DNA of 64,000 bases from Leishmania donovani. Lineage: Eukaryota > Euglenozoa > Kinetoplastea > Trypanosomatida > Trypanosomatidae. The stretch lies in contig NC_018228.1 in assembly GCF_000227135.1 (NCBI RefSeq), positions 179,645-243,644 of the forward strand. The letters are read 5' to 3'. The notes under the pieces were generated by a model. That model was not told where the DNA came from and did no database searches. It saw only the letters and a program-made list of their open reading frames with translations. Numbering within the stretch: the stretch's first letter is position 1; every line of letters begins with the position of its first letter. Both the position numbers and the translations under genes were made by a program. Of the stretch, positions 36,794 to 46,262 are shown in pieces.

Positions 36794-37180
36794 CCGAAGG
36801 CGTGCCTTGGGCATGCTGACGACGCGCTCCCCCCACCCCACCCCACCCCACCCCCTGCCTGGGCGTGCGCTCCTCCTTGCCGTCGTCTCTCTGTCCTACG
36901 CCAGCAACCGAGTGTGTGTGCACACATCGCCCCTCCCTCCCCTACACGCACACACATACACATACACACAGACCAGAGGCCCGGCCGATGGCGACGACGA
37001 TGCCCGACTCGCTTCATGGCCTCCCGTGCAACGCCCTCGCACACGCTCCTCCCCCGCCCTTCTCTCCTTCTCTCACCACACACGCACACGCGCATGCTGG
37101 CAAGGGAAGGGAAATACCTATACGCGCGCGCGCAGACCTCCACAAGACGATGAAGAGCGGTACGTGCAGCGCCTGCGCCC
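36794..37180 (-). repeat. 387-bp inverted repeat, arm B
   Basis: This is the reverse complement of 32710-33096 with almost no differences. Similarity to the short copy at 22990 extends a few bases further left (GTGGTAATCC), which arm A lacks, so arm A is the shorter at that end. Confidence 0.92.
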
Positions 37181-37510
37181 TCCCCTCCCCTCCTCACACA
37201 CACTCTCTCTCTGCGTCGGCATTGCCCCTAGTCGCTCTTGTGCGTGTACCTGTGTGTAGCGTCGCGCACGTCTGCGCCACGCAGGCCAACGGCGCAGGGA
37301 TCGGAAACGAGCACTGCAGAAGGGGGGACCCCCCCCACGCACAAGCGGTCGCGGCCAAGGCACCGCGCGCACTCGCTTCGTAAGGTGGGGACTGTCCAAC
37401 CTCGCGCCACCGTCACCGCCACCGCCACCACCACCACCCGCCATTAGCCCTCTGAACCCCTGAAGAAGACGGCAGCTGCTCTCTCGCTCGCCGACCTCGC
37501 ACGTGGTGAG

Positions 37511-37576
37511 GCCCCTCCCCTCTTCCTCCGTTGTGTCCATCTCACGCGTTGTGCTGTGTCGTGTGCGTGCATTGAG
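37511..37576 (+). promoter_or_regulatory. Candidate trans-splice region
   Basis: A pyrimidine tract (37511-37543) is followed by the first AG at 37575-37576, 45 nt upstream of the ATG at 37621. Confidence 0.5.
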
Positions 37577-37620
37577 CAAGAAGCAACGCACCAGTGCCCG
37601 CAGCACGATCACGTCAGCCG

Positions 37621-39240
37621 ATGTCGTCACAAACGCCGTCGCGGCTGGCCTTCACGCAGGCAAGCGACGCACTGGCAACGCTAACCAGCCCATCCGCCCA
37701 GTTCGCCACCGCCGACTTCGACCCTGCACTGAAGGATTGGTCGTTTGTGAAGCCGCTGGTCGTCGGCGCCGGCGGCATCGGCTGCGAGCTCCTACACCTC
37801 CTCGCCCTAAGCGGCTTCGCACACCTCACCGTGATCGACATGGATCTCATCGAACTGTCGAACTTGAATCGTCAGTTTCTCTTCACGCATAGCGACATCG
37901 GCAAGGCCAAGAGCACCACGGCAGCGGCGGCGGTGCAGGCGCGATGCCCTGGAGTGTCCGTCACGGCAGTCGTCGGCTGTCTAGAGGATCAACCGGACGA
38001 CTTCTACCGCAGCTTCGACGCGGTGCTGCTCGCTGTCGACTCGATTCCGGCGCGGCGCTGGATCAACCGCAAAGTCGCCGAAATCGCCAAGCGCGTCGTC
38101 GTCCCTACCCCTGCGTCCGCGTCGCCGCCCGCAGCACGGTCGACAGCACCGCCAGAGGACGCAGTAGCAGCCTCCACGGCACAAGCACCGGCTGTAGTGT
38201 ACCGCGTCGGCGACTACGTGATGGAAGACGCCAAGCTGATCATCGACACCGGCACGGAGGGCTTCGAAGGGCACTGTCGAGTCATTCACATGGCGCACAA
38301 CCGCACCCCATGCATCGAGTGCGAGATGTACCTGTACAACGACGGTGCCACACGGGCAACGGTGCCGCTGTGCACCCTCGAGTCGGTGCCGCGCGCGCCG
38401 GAGCACTGCGTTCTCTACGTGCAGCTGAAGGAGTGGCCAGAGCATCACCGCCATCGGCGCCGGCGTCGCAGCCAAGGCGATGATGGCGACGGCGCAGTCG
38501 CTGGTGGAGGGTGCGAGGAGGACAGCAAGGACGGCGACAGGGACGAGCCACTGGACCCCGACAACGCCGAGCACGTGCGCTGGGTCGCGGAACGAGCACG
38601 AGCGCGCCAGGCCGCGTTCGGCATCGGCGGCGCTCCGATCGATGACTTGTTCACGGTCGGGGTGATCAAGAACGTGGTGCCCGCCGTCGGCTTCACCAAC
38701 GCATACGTGGCGGGGCAGGCTGTGACGGAGCTCATGAAGTGGTTGACGGGGTGTGCGCCGGAGTTGAACAACTACGCCTTTTACAACGGTGCCACCGAGA
38801 CGGGTGTGTACACGAACGTCGAGCCGTGCCGCGGAGCCCCGATGCACGGCAGCGGCGACGTGGCGGGTCGCTGTCTGGTCTGCGAGCCGCGTCCCGTCGT
38901 CGCGGTCGACGCGAGTGCCGTCAGCGCTGTCGCGTTCCGTGACGGGCTCATTGAGCTGCTCGCGCCGGATGCCACCGCGGCGGCAATGCTGCGCAGGGGC
39001 ATCGTCTTACTGGTCTTCCAGTCGGCGTCGAGGCTCGTGGAAGTGCCACTGCCGAACGCCGTCAAGGAAGCGGGAGCGGTGAAGCACGAGAGCATCGCCA
39101 GCATGCTCTGCGCCGCCGGCCACGAGGAATTTGTGAAGCAGTGGAAGGATGGTGCGCGCATGGCCACGGTGGAGTGCTTCGGCGCAGCCGACAACGCACG
39201 CGTGTCGGCGCTGGTGCAGTGGCGGGGGCCGCCTGTGTGA
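37621..39240 (+). CDS. UBA3: NEDD8-activating enzyme E1 catalytic subunit (UBA3)
   Basis: This encodes 539 residues; 37621 is the first ATG. The adenylation domain has the ATP loop VGAGGIGCELL (about residues 47-57) and NLNRQFLF (about 82). Zinc is bound by C231-IE-C234 and C418-LV-C421. The catalytic cysteine is C251 in PLCTLESVPRAPEHC, which follows the UBA3 form (MCTIASMPRLPEHC) and not that of UBA2. DPDNAEHVRW and the VIKNVVPAVGFTNAYVAG segment also match UBA3. A C-terminal domain of about 95 residues corresponds to the E2-binding ubiquitin-fold domain. It works with a NAE1/ULA1 partner, not present here, to activate NEDD8 for cullins. Two inserts (about residues 162-195, Ala/Pro-rich, and 279-308, Arg- and Asp-rich) make it longer than human UBA3. 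Confidence 0.92.
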   Translation: MSSQTPSRLAFTQASDALATLTSPSAQFATADFDPALKDWSFVKPLVVGAGGIGCELLHLLALSGFAHLTVIDMDLIELSNLNRQFLFTHSDIGKAKSTTAAAAVQARCPGVSVTAVVGCLEDQPDDFYRSFDAVLLAVDSIPARRWINRKVAEIAKRVVVPTPASASPPAARSTAPPEDAVAASTAQAPAVVYRVGDYVMEDAKLIIDTGTEGFEGHCRVIHMAHNRTPCIECEMYLYNDGATRATVPLCTLESVPRAPEHCVLYVQLKEWPEHHRHRRRRRSQGDDGDGAVAGGGCEEDSKDGDRDEPLDPDNAEHVRWVAERARARQAAFGIGGAPIDDLFTVGVIKNVVPAVGFTNAYVAGQAVTELMKWLTGCAPELNNYAFYNGATETGVYTNVEPCRGAPMHGSGDVAGRCLVCEPRPVVAVDASAVSAVAFRDGLIELLAPDATAAAMLRRGIVLLVFQSASRLVEVPLPNAVKEAGAVKHESIASMLCAAGHEEFVKQWKDGARMATVECFGAADNARVSALVQWRGPPV

Positions 39241-39745
39241 GCGTAAGACCACGACGGCGTAGATGCGCGACGGGGAGAGCGGTGGTCCTGTCGCTGGTCA
39301 CCCTTGCGCAGACTCCAGCGCGGGGGGAGGGGAGAGGGGGGAGGGTGCACCCTCCCGCCTCTTCGCTCTCGCGCGCTCTCTGCCTGGGGTTTGTCCTTCA
39401 GCTTGCGTATTCACGGTTCGCTCGTACAACGCACACGCACACACAAGCGCGCGCCTGCACATCGCAGAATGTGCAGAGACGCTTTCCATTCTCGCTGCCG
39501 CTGCGGTGCGATCTGCCCAAGCGCACAGATGCCCGTAAGGTCGGCTCGGCACGCACACCGCGCCCCACCCCCACCCTCCCCTCCTCCGCGCATCGTCGTG
39601 CCAACGACCCGCCACACACTTCTCACCCATCGCCTTCTTCTTGCGCCCCCCCCTCCTCGTCCTCCTCCTCTACTCTGCAAAACGACGCCTGCTCCGACAA
39701 ACCGCCACGCGCACGAGCCAGATCTATCTCGCCCATAACAGCATC
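39241..39745. other. Intergenic spacer
   Basis: It contains a purine-rich stretch (39320-39345), short CA repeats (39428-39446), and a pyrimidine tract (39632-39677) for the next gene. The next gene's frame is open through it from 39641 but without ATG. Confidence 0.75.
39632..39717 (+). promoter_or_regulatory. Candidate trans-splice region
   Basis: A pyrimidine tract (39632-39677) is followed by the first AG at 39716-39717, 29 nt upstream of the ATG at 39746. Confidence 0.5.
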
Positions 39746-42700
39746 ATGCAGCCCTCGAGGACCGCTACGGTCACGCGAGCCCACCTCTCGCAGCTGCGAC
39801 GTCTGCCAGGGTGTGCGGCATCGCCGTCGACGGCAGCGTCGGTCGCTCCCGTGCCCCTCGCGTCGTCGTCGATGATGATGAGCTCGTCTTTTCCATACAG
39901 AGGCCACGCTCTTGATTTCGCGGAGGCGGGAGCATCAGCGATGGCATCGCGAACGAGGGCGTGGCGTACTGCCGCCTTCGAGCTCCGAGGGCTTGGCAGC
40001 TTCAGGCTTTCGTCGCAGCCAAGAGGCCGGCGTTGCTACGCAACTAGTACCGCCACCGCAACGTCGGCCCAGGCGAGTACAGCAGCAGCGAGCGGGTCCG
40101 CATCCACGCAGCCGCAAACGGCACGGCGTCGCCACGTGATGGACCTCGGCAACAATCTTTCGGTGGTGCTCCCTGCCTCCGGCCCCTCGCCCACGCCGTC
40201 TTCGCCGAGGCACCATCGTGGCAGCCGCCGGCACCATGGCCGCACAAAGAGCGGGGCCACCGGTCATCACTCCCGCGGCGAGCATCGGTACGTCTCCACC
40301 GATGACGGCAGCACAGAGGCCAGCGCAGCGGACGGTGCCGTGCACGTGCAGTCGCGGGAAGCGTTGAGGCAGCCGCCTCGGCCTCGAAGGCACACGCGGC
40401 AAGCGACCCCGGCGTCGCTGCTGGTGGGGCAGCAGCGTGCTACCCAAGGAGAGCTGGAGGGCAATGAAGACGGCCTTCTCCGCATCCCTCGCACGGCGGC
40501 CGAGGCGGTCGCGCTGCTGGAGTGCGCGACGGTGCTGGAGGCGCTCGAGCTCTCTTCTTCGGCGCACTTGCCGCGGAGCACGGCGGCTCCGGCCTCGACG
40601 TCGACAGCGGCTGCACCGAGCGACGTGCGCGCCAACTTCGAAGAGCTGCAAACGCGGGCGCTGCCGCTTCTCTTCCACTTCGCGCGCGTTGCCGCCACGT
40701 CGTCGGCTCCGTTAGCCGGCGACGCAGCAGCGGCCGTCACCGACGCGAGGCTGGCAGCGGCGCTGCAGTGCCTGGCAGCCCATCTGCAGTACATGGCAGC
40801 GGCCACACGCACGGATGGGCTGCGGCACGTATCGGCGCTGCCGCCAGCGGTGGTCGTGGCGCTGTGGGAACAGGTGATGCCGTACGTGCACCAACGCGTT
40901 GGCGAAGCGGAGGCACCACCACTACCGCCGTTACAAGGGAATCTCGCGGAGCTGGAGGAGGAGGAGGACGGCGGCGTGCACAAGAGCGCGGGCGAAGCAG
41001 TGACTTCAGGGCCCGGCGACGGCGCGGGCGCAACGACTGAGCTGCGGAACGCCGCGGGCGCTCTCGCATTCTCGGCAACCGCGGCAGCGACTCGCCCCGC
41101 TTCCACGGCCTCAATGAAGAACTCTGTGTACATGCCGCTTCGCCGCGCCCTTGCCCTGCACACGCGGCAGATCGCGTCCTTGCTGCCGCCGCCTGCCCTC
41201 GCGCTCGTGCTCACACGCATATACCAGTGCGGCGCGCTTTCCGATGACGTTCTTGGCCCAATCGCCGCCGACTACCTCGAGGCGCTGCGGAGGAGTGGGC
41301 CAGGTCAGACGGCAGGCGGCGGTGACGTGATCGCGGCGCTGCGGCAGCGTGTCCTCCGGCTGCCGAGCGGCGACGGCCTGGGCGCGGCCCCACCGGCTGT
41401 CGCCTTTACCGGAGCCGCGGCCGTGACAATGGCACGACTGCTGGGCCGCGCGGCGATACCCGGTCATCACCAACTCCACCGGTTCTTTCACCTTGCGTTG
41501 CTACCTGAGGTCACCCTAGCACTAGCGCGCGCGGCAGAGCGGGCCGCTCAGAACGTCGCTGACGAAGCCACGGGTGAGGCTGTCGAGGCGCTGCCTGGCG
41601 CGGCCGTGCTGCTGGACTTGACCGCGGCCCTACGCCACTACGCCGTCTCTGGGCACGCTGTCACGCACCTGACGACGCTCTGGATGGCGTACTTTGCGCG
41701 TCGCCCGTGCGCGGACGACGCCGCGGCCGCCTTGGCGGACTGTACGGCGTTGCTGCGAGCTCTGTCAAGCGTGCCATCCGCGTCCAACCGCACGCAGCGG
41801 CGGCAAGCGCGCAACATCCGTGTCGATGGCGGCCACGGTGGATTGAACGCCCCGCAGCAGCGGAAGCAGCTGCTAAAGGTGACGGATGAAGACTACTACC
41901 CATTAATGGACGTTGTGTGCGCGCGGGTGTGCCGCGTGTGCAACCATCTGCAGAGTCCTGCCGCCACCAGCGACGTGGCGACGGTGGCCCCGACGCAGCT
42001 GCTGGCGCTGCTGTGTTTGTTGTTGCGTGTGAGCAGTCCGCACTGGGCCGAGACTTACGAGATTCTCGCCAGCGCCGTTCTCGCCGCACTCGCCTCCACG
42101 GCAGCTTCCCGTGCCGCCTTAGCCCCGTCACAGCCGGGAGACGAAGAGCTGGAGGGCTTGCTTCCTCTGGCTGCGGCACGGCGCACGCTGCACGCGCTGC
42201 TGCACCGCAACTCGCTCATCCCTGATCATCCGCTGCATCGTGTACTGCTGCGGCGCCTTCTGCACTCGCCGGCTGCGATGACGGACACCGCGGTGGCGTC
42301 GCAGGTGCTGTTGGGGCTGGAGCTGATGGTCCCCGAAGAGGAGGGCAGCGCGCACACCGATGGAGGCTCGATGACCACCGAGACGCCCGCGGCTGCGGAG
42401 GGCAGCAGCCGCAGCAAAAACGCTGTTGTGACCATTGCCGCCAGTGCATCTGCTAGGCCGACGGTGGCGCTTGTGGCAACCGCGACTGGCACGGCAGCCC
42501 AGACGTTCATGTCCACGGTCGCCATCACCCCTGATGACCGCCACCGCGCCCTGCAGGTGTTTCGTCGGCTCGGCCGCTCCGTCACCCCCACCGCCTTTGT
42601 GGCGGGGCTGTGCGTCGTCGCGCTGGACACGCTCCCCCGCACCGCGCAGGTTGCCGTCGTGAATCACCTCACGTCCGTCGCCTCCGCCGTGTCCCCGTCG

Positions 42701-44704
42701 TACTTGGTCAAGGGCATGGACGCGGTGGTCCGTCAGCTGCCCTCGTCCGCCATCGACGATGTGTCGGTGCAGCATTGGTTTTCGCGCTTCACTGCCCGGG
42801 ACGTTGTGCGACGCGTCGACCCTGTCGGCTGTGCCGTGCTGCTGGACATGCTGTCTGCGAACCCGCGGTACCAGCGCAACTGCGCGCTGGCGAAGGAGTG
42901 CATTACACGCCGCGTTGGCGTGGCGCTGCGGCAGACGGGGGAGGACGGAGCCGGCAACGACGCGGCGAGCGCCGTGTCTCTCGAGGCGCTCCCGCGCATT
43001 GTGGCGGCCCTGCAGCGCGCCAACGTCTTTCTGCCACAGTACTACTCGCGTGCGTGTCGGCTGTTGCTTGGTCAGGTGGAGCAGGCCCCTCTTGGTGAGA
43101 TGCTGGAGTCGTTCGCGGTCGTCGCTGAGGCGTACATGAGCCGCCAGCGCAGCGAGGCGCAGGCGAGCGTCTTCAAGGATGTGTGGGAGCTCTTGCGTGG
43201 TCGTGTAATGGAAGAAGCAGGGCGGCTGGCGTTGCACGAGACGCTCATGGCCATCAACGGGTTTGCGGCGCTCGATGTGACGGACCACGCGCTTTTCGGC
43301 GTCCTCGTCTACCGGCTTTGGCTGTGCCTGTGCACAGCGGAGGCGCAGGTGGCCGACGCAGCAGCGACGTCGAGGTCTTGTGGCGCGTCGAGTGCAGACC
43401 CAGCGGTCGCGGCACCCGGCGTACCGGCGATGCGTCCGGTGCGCTCTGCGCAGCAGCCAAGCGAGAACGGCGAAGCTGCCGCCTCGGCAGCTGCCACGAC
43501 TGACGACAAGGACGAGGCCGCGGAGGCGCAAGTGCACAGGCGTGTACAGGCTGCCCAGCACGTGCTGCGCACCCTGACGCCAAGCGCAGTGGCGGTCGTG
43601 ACAGCCACGCTCCTCGCCAGAAGCGACGTCCGTGCATCTTACGCGGCACAAGCGCGTGCGGCGGCGGCGGCGGTGGGCGGGGTAAGAAAAGGCGAAGACG
43701 GAGACGACAACGCTGTCCGCACCCTGCTCCCATGGATGCTTCTCGGTCTCCGGGACTGCCGCGCGGAGCTCTACCCGGTGGACGTGGTGCACTTGATGCC
43801 ATCGCTCCTGGAGCACTACGCAGCCGCCGCCACAGTCGAAGATGCGAGTGCCCCGACGGTCTGCGCGGACCGCAACGCAGCGCTGCTGCACAACGCCTAC
43901 GATGCCTGCCGGAGCACATTCCTTCTCATGTACACCCTCTTGCCGGACACCGTCGCCGCAGCAGAGGAGCCGCTGCTGCCCCTCGCGGAGCAGCAGCGCA
44001 TTTCGGCGCAACGCTCGCAGTGGACACCGGCGACGAAGCTGTCCGTCGAGGTGGTGCCTCGTCCGTGGTTCGCGACCTTACTTGTCAGTCTCAGCAGCGC
44101 AGCCCTCGTCGACGTGGCCGTGGCGCTCGCGTGCGTGCGGCGTGCGTGTACACGCCGCGTCTGCAGTGATCTGCTGCCCATCGCCCAGCTCGTTGACGTC
44201 TGCTTGAGCCTGTGCTGGCTGACCACCTCAACGGGTCTCCGCACAGCCACCAAGGGCGCCAGTGCCGCTGCACACAGGAGCGACGATGATGCGCAGGCTC
44301 CCGCCACGCCACCGGCGACGCGTCAGGGCGAGCCCTCCTCCCCGTCGCTGCCCGCACCTGGTGATATTCTCCGCACTGCCATGGCCACGGTACTCTCCGC
44401 GCTGTGGAAGCGCAGCGACGAGCTCACACGCGCGCAGATCGGCGCGCTACTTCGCTGCCTGCGCGACACGTACGGCGCCGACAAGGTCGACGCCGACTTC
44501 GTAGAGCGACTGGAGGCGCAGAGGGCGCTGCTACTCTCTCAGAGGCAGCAGAAGGGGCCGGCAGCCGCAGCGGCGGGCTCCGCCAGCGCGACCGAGGCGG
44601 CGAACGGCGGCAGTGACGGCGCTAGCGCCGCGTCCCCACCACAGCAGCAGAGACCGAAACCCCTCCCTCGGCTGGACCCAAAAGACCTCTTCAGCACAAC
44701 GTAA
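39746..44704 (+). CDS. Large probable mitochondrial protein of helical repeats, unknown function
   Basis: This encodes 1652 residues from ATG 39746. The first 56 residues have Arg but no Asp or Glu, and the region up to RGRRCYATST (about residue 100) reads as an extended mitochondrial presequence. From about residue 230 onward the chain is mainly Ala/Leu-rich amphipathic helices of 30-40 residues (for example LLALLCLLLRVSSPHWAETY and VSPSYLVKGMDAVVRQLPSS), interrupted by low-complexity loops. This is the style of helical-repeat RNA-binding or ribosome-assembly factors common in trypanosomatid mitochondria, but no PPR, RAP or other signature can be assigned. It ends LPRLDPKDLFSTT. A long minus-strand frame (42128-44011) lies opposite it and is a codon-bias shadow. 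Confidence 0.8.
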   Translation: MQPSRTATVTRAHLSQLRRLPGCAASPSTAASVAPVPLASSSMMMSSSFPYRGHALDFAEAGASAMASRTRAWRTAAFELRGLGSFRLSSQPRGRRCYATSTATATSAQASTAAASGSASTQPQTARRRHVMDLGNNLSVVLPASGPSPTPSSPRHHRGSRRHHGRTKSGATGHHSRGEHRYVSTDDGSTEASAADGAVHVQSREALRQPPRPRRHTRQATPASLLVGQQRATQGELEGNEDGLLRIPRTAAEAVALLECATVLEALELSSSAHLPRSTAAPASTSTAAAPSDVRANFEELQTRALPLLFHFARVAATSSAPLAGDAAAAVTDARLAAALQCLAAHLQYMAAATRTDGLRHVSALPPAVVVALWEQVMPYVHQRVGEAEAPPLPPLQGNLAELEEEEDGGVHKSAGEAVTSGPGDGAGATTELRNAAGALAFSATAAATRPASTASMKNSVYMPLRRALALHTRQIASLLPPPALALVLTRIYQCGALSDDVLGPIAADYLEALRRSGPGQTAGGGDVIAALRQRVLRLPSGDGLGAAPPAVAFTGAAAVTMARLLGRAAIPGHHQLHRFFHLALLPEVTLALARAAERAAQNVADEATGEAVEALPGAAVLLDLTAALRHYAVSGHAVTHLTTLWMAYFARRPCADDAAAALADCTALLRALSSVPSASNRTQRRQARNIRVDGGHGGLNAPQQRKQLLKVTDEDYYPLMDVVCARVCRVCNHLQSPAATSDVATVAPTQLLALLCLLLRVSSPHWAETYEILASAVLAALASTAASRAALAPSQPGDEELEGLLPLAAARRTLHALLHRNSLIPDHPLHRVLLRRLLHSPAAMTDTAVASQVLLGLELMVPEEEGSAHTDGGSMTTETPAAAEGSSRSKNAVVTIAASASARPTVALVATATGTAAQTFMSTVAITPDDRHRALQVFRRLGRSVTPTAFVAGLCVVALDTLPRTAQVAVVNHLTSVASAVSPSYLVKGMDAVVRQLPSSAIDDVSVQHWFSRFTARDVVRRVDPVGCAVLLDMLSANPRYQRNCALAKECITRRVGVALRQTGEDGAGNDAASAVSLEALPRIVAALQRANVFLPQYYSRACRLLLGQVEQAPLGEMLESFAVVAEAYMSRQRSEAQASVFKDVWELLRGRVMEEAGRLALHETLMAINGFAALDVTDHALFGVLVYRLWLCLCTAEAQVADAAATSRSCGASSADPAVAAPGVPAMRPVRSAQQPSENGEAAASAAATTDDKDEAAEAQVHRRVQAAQHVLRTLTPSAVAVVTATLLARSDVRASYAAQARAAAAAVGGVRKGEDGDDNAVRTLLPWMLLGLRDCRAELYPVDVVHLMPSLLEHYAAAATVEDASAPTVCADRNAALLHNAYDACRSTFLLMYTLLPDTVAAAEEPLLPLAEQQRISAQRSQWTPATKLSVEVVPRPWFATLLVSLSSAALVDVAVALACVRRACTRRVCSDLLPIAQLVDVCLSLCWLTTSTGLRTATKGASAAAHRSDDDAQAPATPPATRQGEPSSPSLPAPGDILRTAMATVLSALWKRSDELTRAQIGALLRCLRDTYGADKVDADFVERLEAQRALLLSQRQQKGPAAAAAGSASATEAANGGSDGASAASPPQQQRPKPLPRLDPKDLFSTT

Positions 44705-44970
44705 TGTATGCGCAGGCGCCGCCGCCCCACCAACGGTATCGCAGCCGCGTGCGAGTCAACGCCTCCCCCCACCCCACCCCACACACACACACACACGCAC
44801 ACGAAAAAAAAACGCGTCTGTTGCACTCTGCCATGCAGGAAAGGCTCTCCTCCCACCTATGCAGCGGCAGTGGCCGGCAAACACCGCGACTGCGGTAACC
44901 GCGCCAGTCAGTTCACAGCTGAGGAGGGGCGAGGCCCCGATAAAGGGTAAGCTATGGTGATGGCTGCTAT

Positions 44971-45893
44971 TGTGGTTGTGGTGTGTGGCTTCTCCATCTC
45001 TCATTGCACGAATGTGCGTGCGTGCGTGTGTGTGCGTGTGTGTGTGTGCGTGTGTTGGTGCCAGTGCCGGAGATGGCGCGCACACACATACACGCACACG
45101 CACGCACCACCACCCCCTCCTGTGCCCGGGAGGATCTCAACTGGCTTTGCTGCCGTGTCTGTGCGTCCATGTCCGCCAATGAGCGAGAGGCATGGACGGA
45201 TAGGGNNNNNNNNNNNNNNNNNNNNNNNNNNNNNNNNNNNNNNNNNNNNNNNNNNNNNNNNNNNNNNNNNNNNNNNNNNNNNNNNNNNNNNNNNNNNNNN
45301 NNNNCACCACCACCCCCTCCTGTGCCCGGGAGGATCTCAACTGGCTTTGCTGCCGTGTCTGTGCGTCCATGTCCGCCAATGAGCGAGAGGCATGGACGGA
45401 TAAGGGGGGGGCGTCGACCCTGCGCGTTCGATCGAATACAATCACGAAGAGCCGCTCCGTGAGCACGCGATGCAGCCGCCCCCCGCCCCCTCCCCACCCC
45501 TAACAGGCGACGTCGCCCATCACCGGTTGGCTTGTGGTTGTGGTGTGTGGCTTCTCCATCTCTCATTGCACGAATGTGCGTGCGTGCGTGTGTGTGCGTG
45601 TGTGTGTGTGCGTGTGTTGGTGCCAGTGCCGGAGATGGCGCGCACACACATACACGCACACGCACGCACCACCACCCCCTCCTGTGCCCGGGAGGATCTC
45701 AACTGGCTTTGCTGCCGTGTCTGTGCGTCCATGTCCGCCAATGAGCGAGAGGCATGGACGGATAAGGGGGGGGCGTCGACCCTGCGCGTTCGATCGAATA
45801 CAATCACGAAGAGCCGCTCCGTGAGCACGCGATGCAGCCGCCCCCCGCCCCCTCCCCACCCCTAACAGGCGACGTCGCCCATCACCGGTTGGC
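44971..45893 (+). repeat. 362-bp tandem repeat array (collapsed)
   Basis: Three partial or full copies are visible: 44971-45205 (cut by a gap), 45305-45532 (left end missing) and 45533-45893 (complete). Matching positions 45305 and 45667, and 45525 and 45887, give a period of 362. The copies are nearly identical. Each unit has a TG tract, CA tract, a GC-rich unique core (GGGAGGATCTCAACTGGCTT) and a short palindrome (TTCGATCGAA). Confidence 0.92.
45206..45304. other. Assembly gap (99 N) inside the tandem array
   Basis: The gap begins at the poly-G of the repeat unit, so an unknown number of 362-bp copies is missing. Confidence 1.
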
Positions 45894-45921
45894 GTACGGG
45901 GGGGGGGGGGGGGGCCCCCAC

Positions 45922-46025
45922 NNNNNNNNNNNNNNNNNNNNNNNNNNNNNNNNNNNNNNNNNNNNNNNNNNNNNNNNNNNNNNNNNNNNNNNNNNNNNNN
46001 NNNNNNNNNNNNNNNNNNNNNNNNN
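45922..46025. other. Assembly gap (104 N)
   Basis: The gap follows G17 and C5, a likely sequencing stop at the right end of the array. Confidence 1.
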
Positions 46026-46087
46026 TATACACGCCCATAGACAGGGGATGGGCAGAGAGAGCGGGTGGCAGAGACCAGGCTCCGCAT

Positions 46088-46133
46088 CCCCCCCCCCGCA
46101 TCTCTCTCGCTCTCACCCCGGCGGCGTCCTCAG
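46088..46133 (+). promoter_or_regulatory. Candidate trans-splice region for CC2D2A
   Basis: A CT-rich tract (46088-46118) is followed by AG at 46132-46133, 130 nt before the ATG at 46263. Confidence 0.45.
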
Positions 46134-46262
46134 CGGCGACCGTCGCAGCCGACGCAGCAAGTCGGCATACACGCGGACAGAGCAGACGGAAAGGAACGCT
46201 TCGTTGTATTCACGCGCAGCTCCTTCTGCTAGCTGGCCGACAACTGGCGCGACTGGTGTGCC

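Larger units (their letters stand above)
35455..37620. other. Intergenic spacer with inverted-repeat arm B
   Basis: This 2.2 kb spacer holds (TG)n (35512-35530), (TA)n (35774-35791), CT-rich stretches (36110-36290), (TG)n (36436-36453), arm B (36794-37180) and a pyrimidine tract before the UBA3 gene. No gene is seen. Confidence 0.75.
44705..46262. other. Intergenic region with tandem array and two gaps
   Basis: It starts with (CA)n and A9 near 44780-44812, then the 362-bp array (44971-45893), a G17 run, two assembly gaps, and the 5' region of the CC2D2A gene from 46026. Frames found here repeat with the array and are not genes. Confidence 0.8.

Noticed and set aside
42128..44011. 627-residue minus-strand frame
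   Set aside because: It lies wholly opposite the large mitochondrial-type gene. High third-position GC removes stops on the antisense strand, and no domain is visible.
45420..45445. tRNA B-box-like GCGTTCGATCGAATACA
   Set aside because: There is no matching A box or cloverleaf; the similarity comes from a TTCGATCGAA palindrome.
44954..45865. Several similar frames of 70-160 residues
   Set aside because: They recur because the 362-bp array repeats, and they run through assembly gaps.
44971..45893. CRISPR-like array
   Set aside because: The units are contiguous 362-bp tandem repeats without short spacers, in a eukaryotic genome.
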